NCBI RefSeq assembly: GCF_000745345.1
Contig: NZ_JQNR01000005.1
Coordinates: forward strand, 3,410,001 to 3,474,000
Length of the DNA stretch: 64,000 bases
DNA from: Actinacidiphila yeochonensis CN732
GTDB lineage: Bacteria > Actinomycetota > Actinomycetes > Streptomycetales > Streptomycetaceae
Direction: 5' to 3'
This document shows positions 52,371 through 59,433 of this stretch, piece by piece; positions within the stretch are counted from its first letter, which is position 1; each line of letters opens with the position of its first letter. A model generated the notes under the pieces. That model was not told the origin of the DNA, did not search any database, and saw only the letters and a list, made by a program, of their open reading frames with translations. Position numbers and translations under genes: made by a program.

Positions 52371-53525
52371 TCAGCTCACGGCCTTGGACCAGCCGGCGAG
52401 CACGGTCTTCTGCGCCGCGTCGACCTGGGCGGGGCTCGGGAACTGAGGAGTGCCGGTGACCGCGGGCAGCGCGGCCGCGGCCGCCTTGTCGACGGTGCCG
52501 TCCTGCGTCATGGCCGGCAGCTCGGACGGGCGGGAGAAGCCCTTGAGCCACAGGTTCTGGCCCTCGGGGCTGTAGAGGAACTCCTCCCACAGCCGCGCGG
52601 CGGCCGGGTGCGGCGCGTACTTGTTGACCGCCTGGCTGTAGTACTGCGCGTACTGGCCGTCGGAGGGCACGGAGACCTTCCAGTCCAGGCCCTTGGCCGC
52701 GAACTCCTTGGCGTAGCCGGCGTTCAGGTAGTCCCAGTCGATGCTGATCGGCGTCTCGCCCTTCTCCACGGTCGCCGGGGTGGACTCGACCGGGTTGAAG
52801 TTGCCGTTCGCCTTGAGCTTGTGGAAGAAGTCCAGGCCGGGCTGGATGTCGTCCAGCGAACCACCGTTGGCGAGCGCCGCCGCGAAGACGCCGCCGAACG
52901 CCGAACCCGACTTGGTCGGGTTGCCGTTCATCGCGACCTTGCCCTTGTACTCGGGCTTCAGGAGGTCGGCGAAGGTGGTCGGGCACTCCTTGACGGCCTT
53001 GGCGTCGCAGCCGATGGAGACGTAGCCGCCGTAGTCGTCGTAGCGCAGACCGCTCGCGTCCTTCTGCGCGTCCGGGATGCTGTCCCAGGTGGCGACCTTG
53101 TACGGGGCGAGGATGCCCTGCGAGGCGGCGCTCAGCGCGAAGGAGTTGCCCAGGTCGACGACGTCGGGGGCGCGGTTCTGGCCCTTGCGGGAGGTGATCG
53201 CGGAGATCTCGTCCTGGCTGGCGCCGTCGGGGTTCTCGTCCGAGACCTTGATGCCGTACTTCTTCTCGAAGGCGGCGATGACGGCGCCGTAGTTGGACCA
53301 GTCCGGGGGAAGCGCGATGGCGTTGAGCGTTCCCTCCTTCTTGGCGGCGGCGACCAGGGCGTTCATCCCGCCGAAGCCGGCGGCCGAGGTGGCGGTCGCC
53401 GCGCTCTTGCCCCCGGCCGAGCCGGCCGACGAGGACTCGGAGGAGGAGCCGCAGGCGGTCAGGGCGAGCGCCGCGGCGGTGAGCCCGGCAGCTGCGATGG
53501 CTACGCGGGCGCGGTGGACTGTCAC
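52371..53525 (-). CDS. Lipoprotein solute-binding protein of the ABC importer
   Basis: 384 aa. GTG 53525 follows AGGAGGAAGACCCCC. Lipoprotein signal AAAGLTAAALALTACGSSSE with lipobox LTAC, a Ser/Gly linker, then a periplasmic-binding-protein fold of the polyamine/iron/2-aminoethylphosphonate group: ALPPDWSNYGAVIAAFEKKY, NRAPDVVDLGNSFALSA, GETPISIDWDYLNAGYAKEF, ARLWEEFLYSPEGQNLWLKG. Substrate is inferred to be an aminophosphonate, probably 2-aminoethylphosphonate or its N-methylated forms, because the same operator controls a PhnY-PhnZ-type enzyme. Sequence alone would also allow a polyamine. Confidence 0.82.
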   Translation of the reverse strand: MTVHRARVAIAAAGLTAAALALTACGSSSESSSAGSAGGKSAATATSAAGFGGMNALVAAAKKEGTLNAIALPPDWSNYGAVIAAFEKKYGIKVSDENPDGASQDEISAITSRKGQNRAPDVVDLGNSFALSAASQGILAPYKVATWDSIPDAQKDASGLRYDDYGGYVSIGCDAKAVKECPTTFADLLKPEYKGKVAMNGNPTKSGSAFGGVFAAALANGGSLDDIQPGLDFFHKLKANGNFNPVESTPATVEKGETPISIDWDYLNAGYAKEFAAKGLDWKVSVPSDGQYAQYYSQAVNKYAPHPAAARLWEEFLYSPEGQNLWLKGFSRPSELPAMTQDGTVDKAAAAALPAVTGTPQFPSPAQVDAAQKTVLAGWSKAVS

Positions 53526-53596
53526 GGGGGTCTTCCTCCTGGTGAGACGACAGCGAACGGCGGGACGGCCAGGACGGCCGCCTACTCGGCGCCTGT

Positions 53597-53612
53597 GTTG
53601 GCTGTACAACTT
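53597..53612. promoter_or_regulatory. Operator GTTGGCTGTACAACTT, copy B
   Basis: 72 bp upstream of the binding-protein start, in the 302-bp divergent region before the GntR gene. Shares 19 bp (GTTGGCTGTACAACTTTCG) with copy C, in reverse orientation. No other gene is seen in this stretch. Confidence 0.78.
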
Positions 53613-53827
53613 TCGCCAGTACGCACGACCCCGGTATCCGCGAGGTGAACGGACCGAGGACCTTCGGGGGATGGCGGCGGAATGTCGGCGTCCTGTTGCC
53701 GGCCCGCCCGATCGCCGGGCGCGGGTGGTGCTGCCGGGTACAGGTGGAACGGATAGGGTCCAGCGGGGCGGAACAGGCCGGCCGCGGTGTGGTGACCGGC
53801 CGGCGGACCGAGGAGGGGACTCGCAGG

Positions 53828-54601
53828 ATGACGGCGGACGACGGCGCGCGGCCGCCGACGGGCACGCTCTACCGCAAGGTCGCGGCAGACCTCCGCGAGG
53901 CCATCGCCGCGGGCGCGTACGGCTCGGGCGGCAAGCTTCCGGCCGAGAGCGCCCTGGCCGAGCGGTACGGCGTCTCGCGCGGCACCATACGGCAGGCCCT
54001 GGCCGTGCTGCGCGCCGACGGACTGGTCACCTCCCGGCGCGGCACGCGGCGCGTGGTGCTCGGCACGGCGCGGGTGCAGAGCTTCTCCGAACTGCTGAGC
54101 TTCACCAGCTGGGCGCGGTCCGTGGGCGAGGAGCCCGGCGGCCGGGTCGAACGCGTCGACCGCCGCCCGGCCACCCCCAGGGAGGGCGACCAACTGCGGC
54201 TGGAACCCGGCGCGGAGGTCGTCACCGTACTGCGGGTGCGGACCCTGTCCGGCCGGCCGGTGATGGTCGAGCGCAGCGTCTACCCGGTGTGGGTGGGGGA
54301 GTTGGTCGCCCGCATACCCGCCGACGCGGTCTCGCACACCGAACCGCTGCAGGAGCAGGGCGTCGTGTTCGCCGACGCCGACCACACCATCGACCTGGTC
54401 CTGGCCGACGACGACGACGCCCGCCTGCTCGGCTGCGCCGCCGGCGAGGCCCTGCTGCGCGAACGCCGCCGCTCCACCGACCCCGTCGGCGCCCCCGTCG
54501 AGTGGTCCGAGGACCGCTACCTGCGCGGCACGGTGGCCTTCACCGTGCACAACTCGATCGCCGCCTCCGCCCTGGGACGCCGCCACCGCCGCGCCCCCTG
54601 A
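53828..54601 (+). CDS. GntR/HutC-family regulator with UTRA domain, likely PhnF-like
   Basis: 257 aa. ATG 53828 with GGAGGGGA upstream. N-terminal winged helix (LYRKVAADLREAIAAGAYGS, KLPAESALAERYGVSRGTIRQALAVLRADG) and C-terminal UTRA ligand domain (LRLEPGAEVVTVLRVRTLSG, PVMVERSVYPVWVGELVARI, EWSEDRYLRGTVAFTVH). HutC-type regulators often bind inverted repeats such as AGTTG-N6-CAACT and release on binding a small ligand. Its position between the ABC operon and the PhnY-PhnZ-like gene, and the three shared operators, make it the probable regulator of the phosphonate/phospholipid regulon. The ligand is unknown. Confidence 0.85.
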   Translation: MTADDGARPPTGTLYRKVAADLREAIAAGAYGSGGKLPAESALAERYGVSRGTIRQALAVLRADGLVTSRRGTRRVVLGTARVQSFSELLSFTSWARSVGEEPGGRVERVDRRPATPREGDQLRLEPGAEVVTVLRVRTLSGRPVMVERSVYPVWVGELVARIPADAVSHTEPLQEQGVVFADADHTIDLVLADDDDARLLGCAAGEALLRERRRSTDPVGAPVEWSEDRYLRGTVAFTVHNSIAASALGRRHRRAP

Positions 54602-54642
54602 ACGAGGCGGGCCCCCGATCCGCGGTGTTCGGTGAGAGGGCC

Positions 54643-54727
54643 GCGGACGCGGGGGGTTCACGCGGACGCGCGGAGCTGACGCGGACGCGCGGAGCTGACG
54701 CGGACGCGGGGGGTTCACGCGGACGCG
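54643..54727. repeat. 19-bp tandem repeats after the GntR gene
   Basis: Four full copies of GCGGACGCG(G/C)GG(G/A)G(T/C)T(C/G)AC in order type a, b, b, a, plus a partial copy that runs into the terminator stem. Confidence 0.8.
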
Positions 54728-54760
54728 CCGCGCCGGAGACCGCAGCTCCGGCGCGGCGCG
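54724..54760. terminator. Bidirectional terminator between GntR and PhnY-PhnZ-like genes
   Basis: Perfect 15-bp stem CGCGCCGCGCCGGAG / CTCCGGCGCGGCGCG with 7-nt loop; the flanking genes converge on it. Confidence 0.8.
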
Positions 54761-54770
54761 TCCCGTGCCG

Positions 54771-56471
54771 CTAACCGCGCGCGAGCGAGGTGAGCAGCGG
54801 GAGGAAGCTCGCGAAGTCACCGGTGTCGGCGCCGAGTTCCTTGGCCTGCTCGTCCCAGCGGCGTACGGCGACCGCGTCGGCCGCGTACGGGAGGCGGGCG
54901 AAGGTGGCGGCCTCCGCGGCGGTCATCGGGCCGCCCTGCACCTGGAGGGTGTGCTCCGACGCGGCGGACAGGCCCGCGCGGTAGTCGGGCTCGACCGCGC
55001 AGAGGTAGCGCTTCGCGGCCACGTGCAGCCGCACCGGCTCGGTGACGTCCGGGCCGAACCAGCGGGCCAGCAGGTCCGCGCCGGTGTGGCTGTGCCGGTT
55101 GTCGGTGCCGGCCATCAGCTCCTCGCCCGTCACCGGACCGCTGAAGTGCCCGACGTCGTGCAGGAGCGCGGCGGCCACCAGGTGCGGCGGGGCGCCGGCG
55201 TCCCGGGCGAGCGCGCCGGCCTGGAGCATGTGCTCGGCCATGGTGACCTGTTCACCCAGGTACGCCTCCGCCCCGGGCCCCTCGAACAGCTCCGCCAGGA
55301 GGTCCAGCGGGTCGGCCCGCCGCAGCACGGCGAGCGAACTCGCCAGTCCGTCCAGGTCCGCGTACGCGCCCTGCAGATGCCGGGAGCCGTTCTGCTCGAA
55401 CTCCGTACGGGCGTGCAGCAGGCGGGTGTTGTCGAAGACCAGGCAGTCGCCCGGGGCGAGCCGGAAGTCGAGCTGGAGCCCGGGACGGAGCAGGAGTTCA
55501 CCGAAGGCGCGGTAGGCGGCGTAGAACGCGTCGAGTTCGGCCGCGGGCAGCCGCAGCGTGCCGATCGAGCGGTTGTTGAACCGGACCTCGCGGATCCGCC
55601 CGTGCGGGTCGACCTCGATCAGCGGCCGGTCCGCGCGCAGTTCGGTCCGGTCGTCGCGGAAGACGAACGGTACGGGCGTGCGGGCCAGCACCTCGAACGC
55701 CGCCGGGTCCTCCTCCCGCAGCAGCGCCGCCGCCGCGAACCCGTCGACGAGCCCCGAGTCGCCGCCCGACGCGGAGTTCTCCAGGCAGTGCAGCAGCTGG
55801 AGGGTGGGAACCGGGTCCCGGTAGGGGTTGTCCGTGTGCGGGGTGATCCGCGCCGAGGTGAAGGCGAGGTTGTTCGGATCGGGCTCGACCCTGACGTCGA
55901 AGACCGTGCCGTAGTTGGTCTCCCGGACGAAGCCGAACGTCTCGGCGACCGCCACCACCTGGCCCTCCTGCCGGGGCACGTCCCGCAGCAGTGCGAACCC
56001 CAGCCGCAGCACCGCCTCCAGCATCCGGGCCCGCTCCACCGGATCGGTGCGGTAGGCCGCCCAGTCGGCCTCCGGTACGCGCCCCGCCAGATCCGCCGCC
56101 CGCCACAGCTCCTTGCCCGCCTCGGTCCGCCGGTCCCCGGCGCCGCCGGACAGCCCGGGCCGGTTGGCGTCCAGCCAGGCCACGGAGAACAGCGACACAT
56201 GGCCGTCCGGCTCCCACCGGACCTCCACCGACGGCGTCCCCTCGTCGTCGGCCTCGGCCACCGCCCCCACCGCCAGCCCGGCCGGCAACTCCGTGATCTG
56301 GAACAGCTTCTGTCCGGACCGCGGGTCCCGGCACTCCTCGCACGGGCAGTTGTCCCGCAGCCACGCGGCCGGCGCTTCCGTGACCCTCCCGACCCCGGCG
56401 GTCGGCGTGACCTCCGGTGCCGCGACGGCCTCCACCGCTTCGACCGATCCAGTACCCACAGCACTCTTCAT
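54771..56471 (-). CDS. PhnY/TmpA-like dioxygenase fused to PhnZ/TmpB-like HD oxygenase
   Basis: 566 aa. Residues about 35-130 are the N-terminal zinc domain of the gamma-butyrobetaine-type family (WLRDNCPCEECRDPRSGQ). The TauD/TfdA Fe(II)/2-oxoglutarate core holds HTD near residue 211 (ARITPHTDNPYRDP) and the distal His near 350 (DNTRLLHARTEF). From about 385 a PhnZ-type HD domain follows: YLGEQVTMAEHMLQAG near 403 with the Tyr and Glu that cap the iron site in PhnZ, LLHDVGHF near 437, VAAKRYLCAV, LQVQGGPM and RRWDEQAKELG, all PhnZ/TmpB signatures. In known two-enzyme pathways the first part alpha-hydroxylates 2-aminoethylphosphonate or its trimethyl form, and the second cleaves the C-P bond oxidatively to glycine or glycine betaine plus phosphate. 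A single polypeptide would do both. ATG 56471 lies 25 bp from operator C. Confidence 0.88.
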   Translation of the reverse strand: MKSAVGTGSVEAVEAVAAPEVTPTAGVGRVTEAPAAWLRDNCPCEECRDPRSGQKLFQITELPAGLAVGAVAEADDEGTPSVEVRWEPDGHVSLFSVAWLDANRPGLSGGAGDRRTEAGKELWRAADLAGRVPEADWAAYRTDPVERARMLEAVLRLGFALLRDVPRQEGQVVAVAETFGFVRETNYGTVFDVRVEPDPNNLAFTSARITPHTDNPYRDPVPTLQLLHCLENSASGGDSGLVDGFAAAALLREEDPAAFEVLARTPVPFVFRDDRTELRADRPLIEVDPHGRIREVRFNNRSIGTLRLPAAELDAFYAAYRAFGELLLRPGLQLDFRLAPGDCLVFDNTRLLHARTEFEQNGSRHLQGAYADLDGLASSLAVLRRADPLDLLAELFEGPGAEAYLGEQVTMAEHMLQAGALARDAGAPPHLVAAALLHDVGHFSGPVTGEELMAGTDNRHSHTGADLLARWFGPDVTEPVRLHVAAKRYLCAVEPDYRAGLSAASEHTLQVQGGPMTAAEAATFARLPYAADAVAVRRWDEQAKELGADTGDFASFLPLLTSLARG

Positions 56472-56495
56472 CGTTCGCCCAGCATCTTCCGCTCG

Positions 56496-56511
56496 AAAGT
56501 TGTACAGCCAA
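56496..56511. promoter_or_regulatory. Operator AAGTTGTACAGCCAAC, copy C (reverse orientation)
   Basis: Reverse complement of copy B over 19 bp. It sits 25-40 bp before the ATG of the PhnY-PhnZ-like gene, where it would overlap the promoter or transcript start. Confidence 0.8.
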
Positions 56512-56886
56512 CTTCGCCCGGCCTGGTGAGCGGCAGACCACTGCCAGGCAACGCCCGGAAGAACCCCGGCTCTACAACCACGCCTCCGCCGGTCCACCGG
56601 TCCGCCCGCCGGGCCGTCCGCTGCTCGACAGCCGCTCGACGGCGGCCGACGGCTGACGGTCGCCCGGGTGGCGTGGAACGGGCGGAGGGGTTGTCCTCTC
56701 ACCGTGCTTCGGGCGCCGGCACCGTCCCGTCGGACCTTCGGGCCGCCCCGGAAACCGGCCGGATTCCGTGTGCGGGCTCCGCGGCGGTGGTCCGGCGGCC
56801 GGCCGGGAAGCACGCGCCGGTCCGGGACGGCTGCGCGTGGAGGTGTCAGCGACATCGCGGGCGGTCGCGGAATGCCCCGCAACGAG

Positions 56887-56920
56887 AAATCCCCCCGGCG
56901 CGAGTGCGCCGGGGGGATTT
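56887..56920 (-). terminator. Terminator of the first-listed tRNA gene
   Basis: Perfect 15-bp stem AAATCCCCCCGGCGC / GCGCCGGGGGGATTT, loop GAGT. Confidence 0.85.
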
Positions 56921-56930
56921 TCCGTGTGAG

Positions 56931-57004
56931 TAGCGGGGACAGGATTTGAACCTGCGACCTCTGGGTTATGAGCCCAGCGAGCTACCGAGCTGCTCCACCC
57001 CGCG
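56931..57004 (-). tRNA. Initiator tRNA-fMet (CAU), copy 1
   Basis: 74 nt without encoded CCA. Anticodon loop CTCATAA gives CAU. The anticodon stem has three consecutive G-C pairs (CTGGG/CCCAG), and the first acceptor pair is a C/U mismatch, both marks of an initiator tRNA. T-loop GGTTCAAATCC is standard. Confidence 0.92.
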
Positions 57005-57084
57005 TCGTTGTGGTGTCAGTCTACGGCATGGCGGGCCGGTGTACGGACACCCCGGGATCGTGGACATCCCGGGTATTCCCGCAA

Positions 57085-57126
57085 CGAAGAATCCCCCCGG
57101 CGCGAGTGCGCCGGGGGGATTCTTCG
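57085..57126 (-). terminator. Terminator of the second tRNA gene
   Basis: Perfect 19-bp stem CGAAGAATCCCCCCGGCGC with loop GAGT, the longer counterpart of 56887-56920. Confidence 0.87.
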
Positions 57127-57132
57127 TGTGAG

Positions 57133-57206
57133 TAGCGGGGACAGGATTTGAACCTGCGACCTCTGGGTTATGAGCCCAGCGAGCTACCGAGCTGCTCCAC
57201 CCCGCG
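57133..57206 (-). tRNA. Initiator tRNA-fMet (CAU), copy 2
   Basis: Identical in sequence to 56931-57004. The spacing of 202 bp and the matching flanks (terminator and about 30 bp upstream) show a tandem duplication of a single-tRNA unit. Confidence 0.92.
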
Positions 57207-57243
57207 TCGTTGTGATCTCAGCCTACGGCATGGCGGGCCGGGA

Positions 57244-58292
57244 TCACAAACGAGTACCGCCCGGCTCGCCCGCCGGAGCTCCGAGGGGTTCGGCGGGCGT
57301 GGTGGCGTCCCGTACGACCCGGGCGGCGGCGACGTCGAGGGCGGCGTGGCCGGTGGACTTGAACAGGGTCAGCTCGGAGGCGTCGCGGCGCCCCGGGTGC
57401 GAGCCGGCGAGTACGGCGCCGAGCAGGGTGACCCGGGCGGGAGCGATCCCCCGCAGCTCGTGGGCGCCGGCCGGCGGCGGCGAGGAGGCGGCGCCCTCCC
57501 ACTCGGCGAAGAGGGTCGCGTCGCGGACGGTGGCCGCGTCCACCTCCGGACCGTGGGAGCCGCCGACGGAGCTGACGTGGGCGCCGGAACGGAGCCAGGC
57601 GCGGTCGAGGACGGGCTCGCGGGCGGCGGTGCAGCACAGGACGGCGTCGGCCGCGCGGACGGCCTCCTCGATCGACGTGACCGCGGTGACGCCGTGGCGC
57701 TCGGCCAGCGCGCGGGTGCGGCCCGGGTCCCGCCCGGCGACGGTGACCAGCGGTGCCGCGGCTGCGGTCGGCGTCGCGGCGGTCGGTGTCGCGGCGGTCG
57801 GCCAGGGGCGGCGGCGGGCTGCGGGGGAGCCCTCGGGGCACTGAACACGGCCGAGAGCAGGGTGAGTTGGGCGTCGGCCTGGGCGCCGGTGCCGATCACC
57901 GTGATGCGGGCGGTGTCCGGGCGGGCCAGGGCCAGCAGGGCGGCGGTCGCGGTGGCGGCGGTGCGCAGGGCGGTCAGCGGCTCGGCGTCGACCAGGGCGA
58001 GCGGACGGCCGTCCGTCTCGTCGAACAGGGCGACGACACCCTGGTGGGCCGTGCGTCCGGGGCGGGCCGGGTCGTTGAAGACGCTGACCAGCTTGGCGGC
58101 CAGCCCGAGCCCGGGCACGTAGGCGGGCATCGTCCCGAGCAGACCGTGCGGTCCGGACGCGGCGATCCGGGGCGGCGCGGAGACGGTCCCCGCGGCGACG
58201 GCGGTCAGCGCCGTGCTGACCGCTTCGAGGAGCCGCAGCGGGTCGAGCGCCGCCAGTGTGGCGTCGTGGTCGAGGACGGTCAGCTCGGACAT
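57244..58292 (-). pseudogene. Ornithine cyclodeaminase/mu-crystallin family protein, frameshifted
   Basis: Start ATG 58292 behind GGAG. The N-terminal half has LPAYVPGLGLAAKLVSVFND-like segments, HQGVVALFDETDGRPLALVD, RTAATATAALLALARPDTAR and the dinucleotide motif VIGTGAQADAQLTLLSAVFS. Near 57810 the frame changes; the rest (LVTVAGRDPGRTRALAERHG, VRAADAVLCCTAAREPVLD, GAHVSSVGGSHGPEVDAATV, LFKSTGHAALDVAAARVV) lies in another frame. One extra base in the CCCC run joins them. Family members are NAD(P)-dependent imine reductases, amino-acid dehydrogenases or cyclodeaminases. Encoded beside an IclR regulator and amidohydrolase/dipeptidase genes, so amino-acid or imine handling is likely. It may be intact if the indel is a sequencing error. 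Confidence 0.75.
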
Positions 58293-58499
58293 GGGACTCC
58301 AGAGGGGGCGTCGGCGTGGTGTGCGGGCCGCGGCGCGGCGGGCGAGGGGCGCTGGACCCGAAGGCCGGAAGACGCGGCGCTATCGGCGCGGTCGGCGCGG
58401 GGCGGGGCAGGCGGCGGTCGGATGCGGGTCGCGAGCGGTGTGATGGGCATTCAGACGGGCGACGATACAGAGGAGTTGAGGACGTACGGCGTGGGCTCG

Positions 58500-59261
58500 T
58501 CACGGTCGCCGTCCGCCTCCCGGCGTGCCCAGCGCGGCGGCCACCTCCTCGGCGGCCGCCCGCAGTTCGGTCCGCAGCCGGGACATGTTCGGCTCCTCGA
58601 ACTCCGGGGCCGGGCCGACCAGGGTCAGCGCGCAGACGGGACGCCCGTCCGGGGCGTGGACGGCACGGCTGACGGAGGCCACCATCCGCTGGGTGCGGCC
58701 GATCTGGACACCCCAGCCGGTGCGGGCCGTGCGGTCCAGATCGGCGAGGAGGCCGTCGCGGCCCTCCAGAGGGTGCCCGGCGGCGGCCGCGGCCGCCAGG
58801 TAGGGCGCGCGCGTCCGCTCGTCCATGGCGGCGACCAGGGCGAGCGGGCCGGCGAACCGGTGCACCGGCAGGAGTTCGTCGCGCAGGTCGCTGATCATCT
58901 CCAGCCGCTCGGGTCGGACCACGTCGACGACGCGTGACCGCTCCTCCTCGGGTACCTGGAGGTTGACCATCATCGACGTGGCCGCGGAAAGGCGCTCCAG
59001 CACGGGACGGGCGATGCCGGCCAGGGAGTGCGCGGCGGCCGCCCTGGAGAGCTGGAGCACGACGGCGCCCGGCAGGTAGCGGTCGCCGACGCGCATGATC
59101 CAGCCGCGTCGGACCAGGTCCGCCAGAACCCGGTGCGCGGTGGGCCGTTGCAGGCCCAGGGCGTCGGCGAGCTCGCTGAGCCGCAGCGGCCGGTCGGACC
59201 GGGTGACCGCCTCCACCAGGTCCAGGGCCTTGTCCACGGCGGAGTTGCCGGACGCGGGCAT
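58500..59261 (-). CDS. IclR-family transcriptional regulator
   Basis: 253 aa from ATG 59261 (GAGAGGA nine bases upstream). N-terminal winged helix (SAVDKALDLVEAVTRSDRPL, RLSELADALGLQRPTAHRVL) and C-terminal effector domain (MMVNLQVPEEERSRVVDVV, LLPVHRFAGPLALVAAMDER, VQIGRTQRMVASVSRAVHAP). Divergent from the amidohydrolase operon; a matching palindrome (59373) lies between them. Probably controls that operon and itself in response to a substrate or product. Confidence 0.88.
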   Translation of the reverse strand: MPASGNSAVDKALDLVEAVTRSDRPLRLSELADALGLQRPTAHRVLADLVRRGWIMRVGDRYLPGAVVLQLSRAAAAHSLAGIARPVLERLSAATSMMVNLQVPEEERSRVVDVVRPERLEMISDLRDELLPVHRFAGPLALVAAMDERTRAPYLAAAAAAGHPLEGRDGLLADLDRTARTGWGVQIGRTQRMVASVSRAVHAPDGRPVCALTLVGPAPEFEEPNMSRLRTELRAAAEEVAAALGTPGGGRRP

Positions 59262-59372
59262 GGAGCACGTCCTCTCGTTCTCGGCGTGAGGTCCTGCCGC
59301 CGGCGCTGTCTCCGGCCCCGTCTCCGGCCGGGGCCTGTCGGCCGTCGCCGGTGGCGGATAGGGTGGGCGCCA

Positions 59373-59387
59373 TTCCGCAGAGCGGAC
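59373..59387. promoter_or_regulatory. Putative IclR-type operator
   Basis: TTCCGCAGAGCGGAC, arms TCCGC/GCGGA around AGA, close to the TTCCGN5CGGAA-like sites of several IclR regulators. Also nearby is TTGCGAGCAA (59393-59402). Located 46 bp before the amidohydrolase start. Confidence 0.5.
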
Positions 59388-59433
59388 CACCTGTTGCGAG
59401 CAATGTAACAGTGCGGGTCTGGAGGGAGAACCC

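Larger units (their letters stand above)
56472..56930. other. Region between PhnY-PhnZ-like gene and tRNA genes
   Basis: Contains operator C (56496-56511) and the tRNA terminator (56887-56920). No supported gene. Confidence 0.5.

Noticed and set aside
54643..54727. 19-bp repeats as operator array
   Set aside because: They lie downstream of convergent genes and merge with a terminator; nothing links them to regulation.
56931..57206. tRNA genes as a site for an integrated element
   Set aside because: No integrase gene and no direct repeat of the tRNA 3' end beyond the tandem duplication itself.
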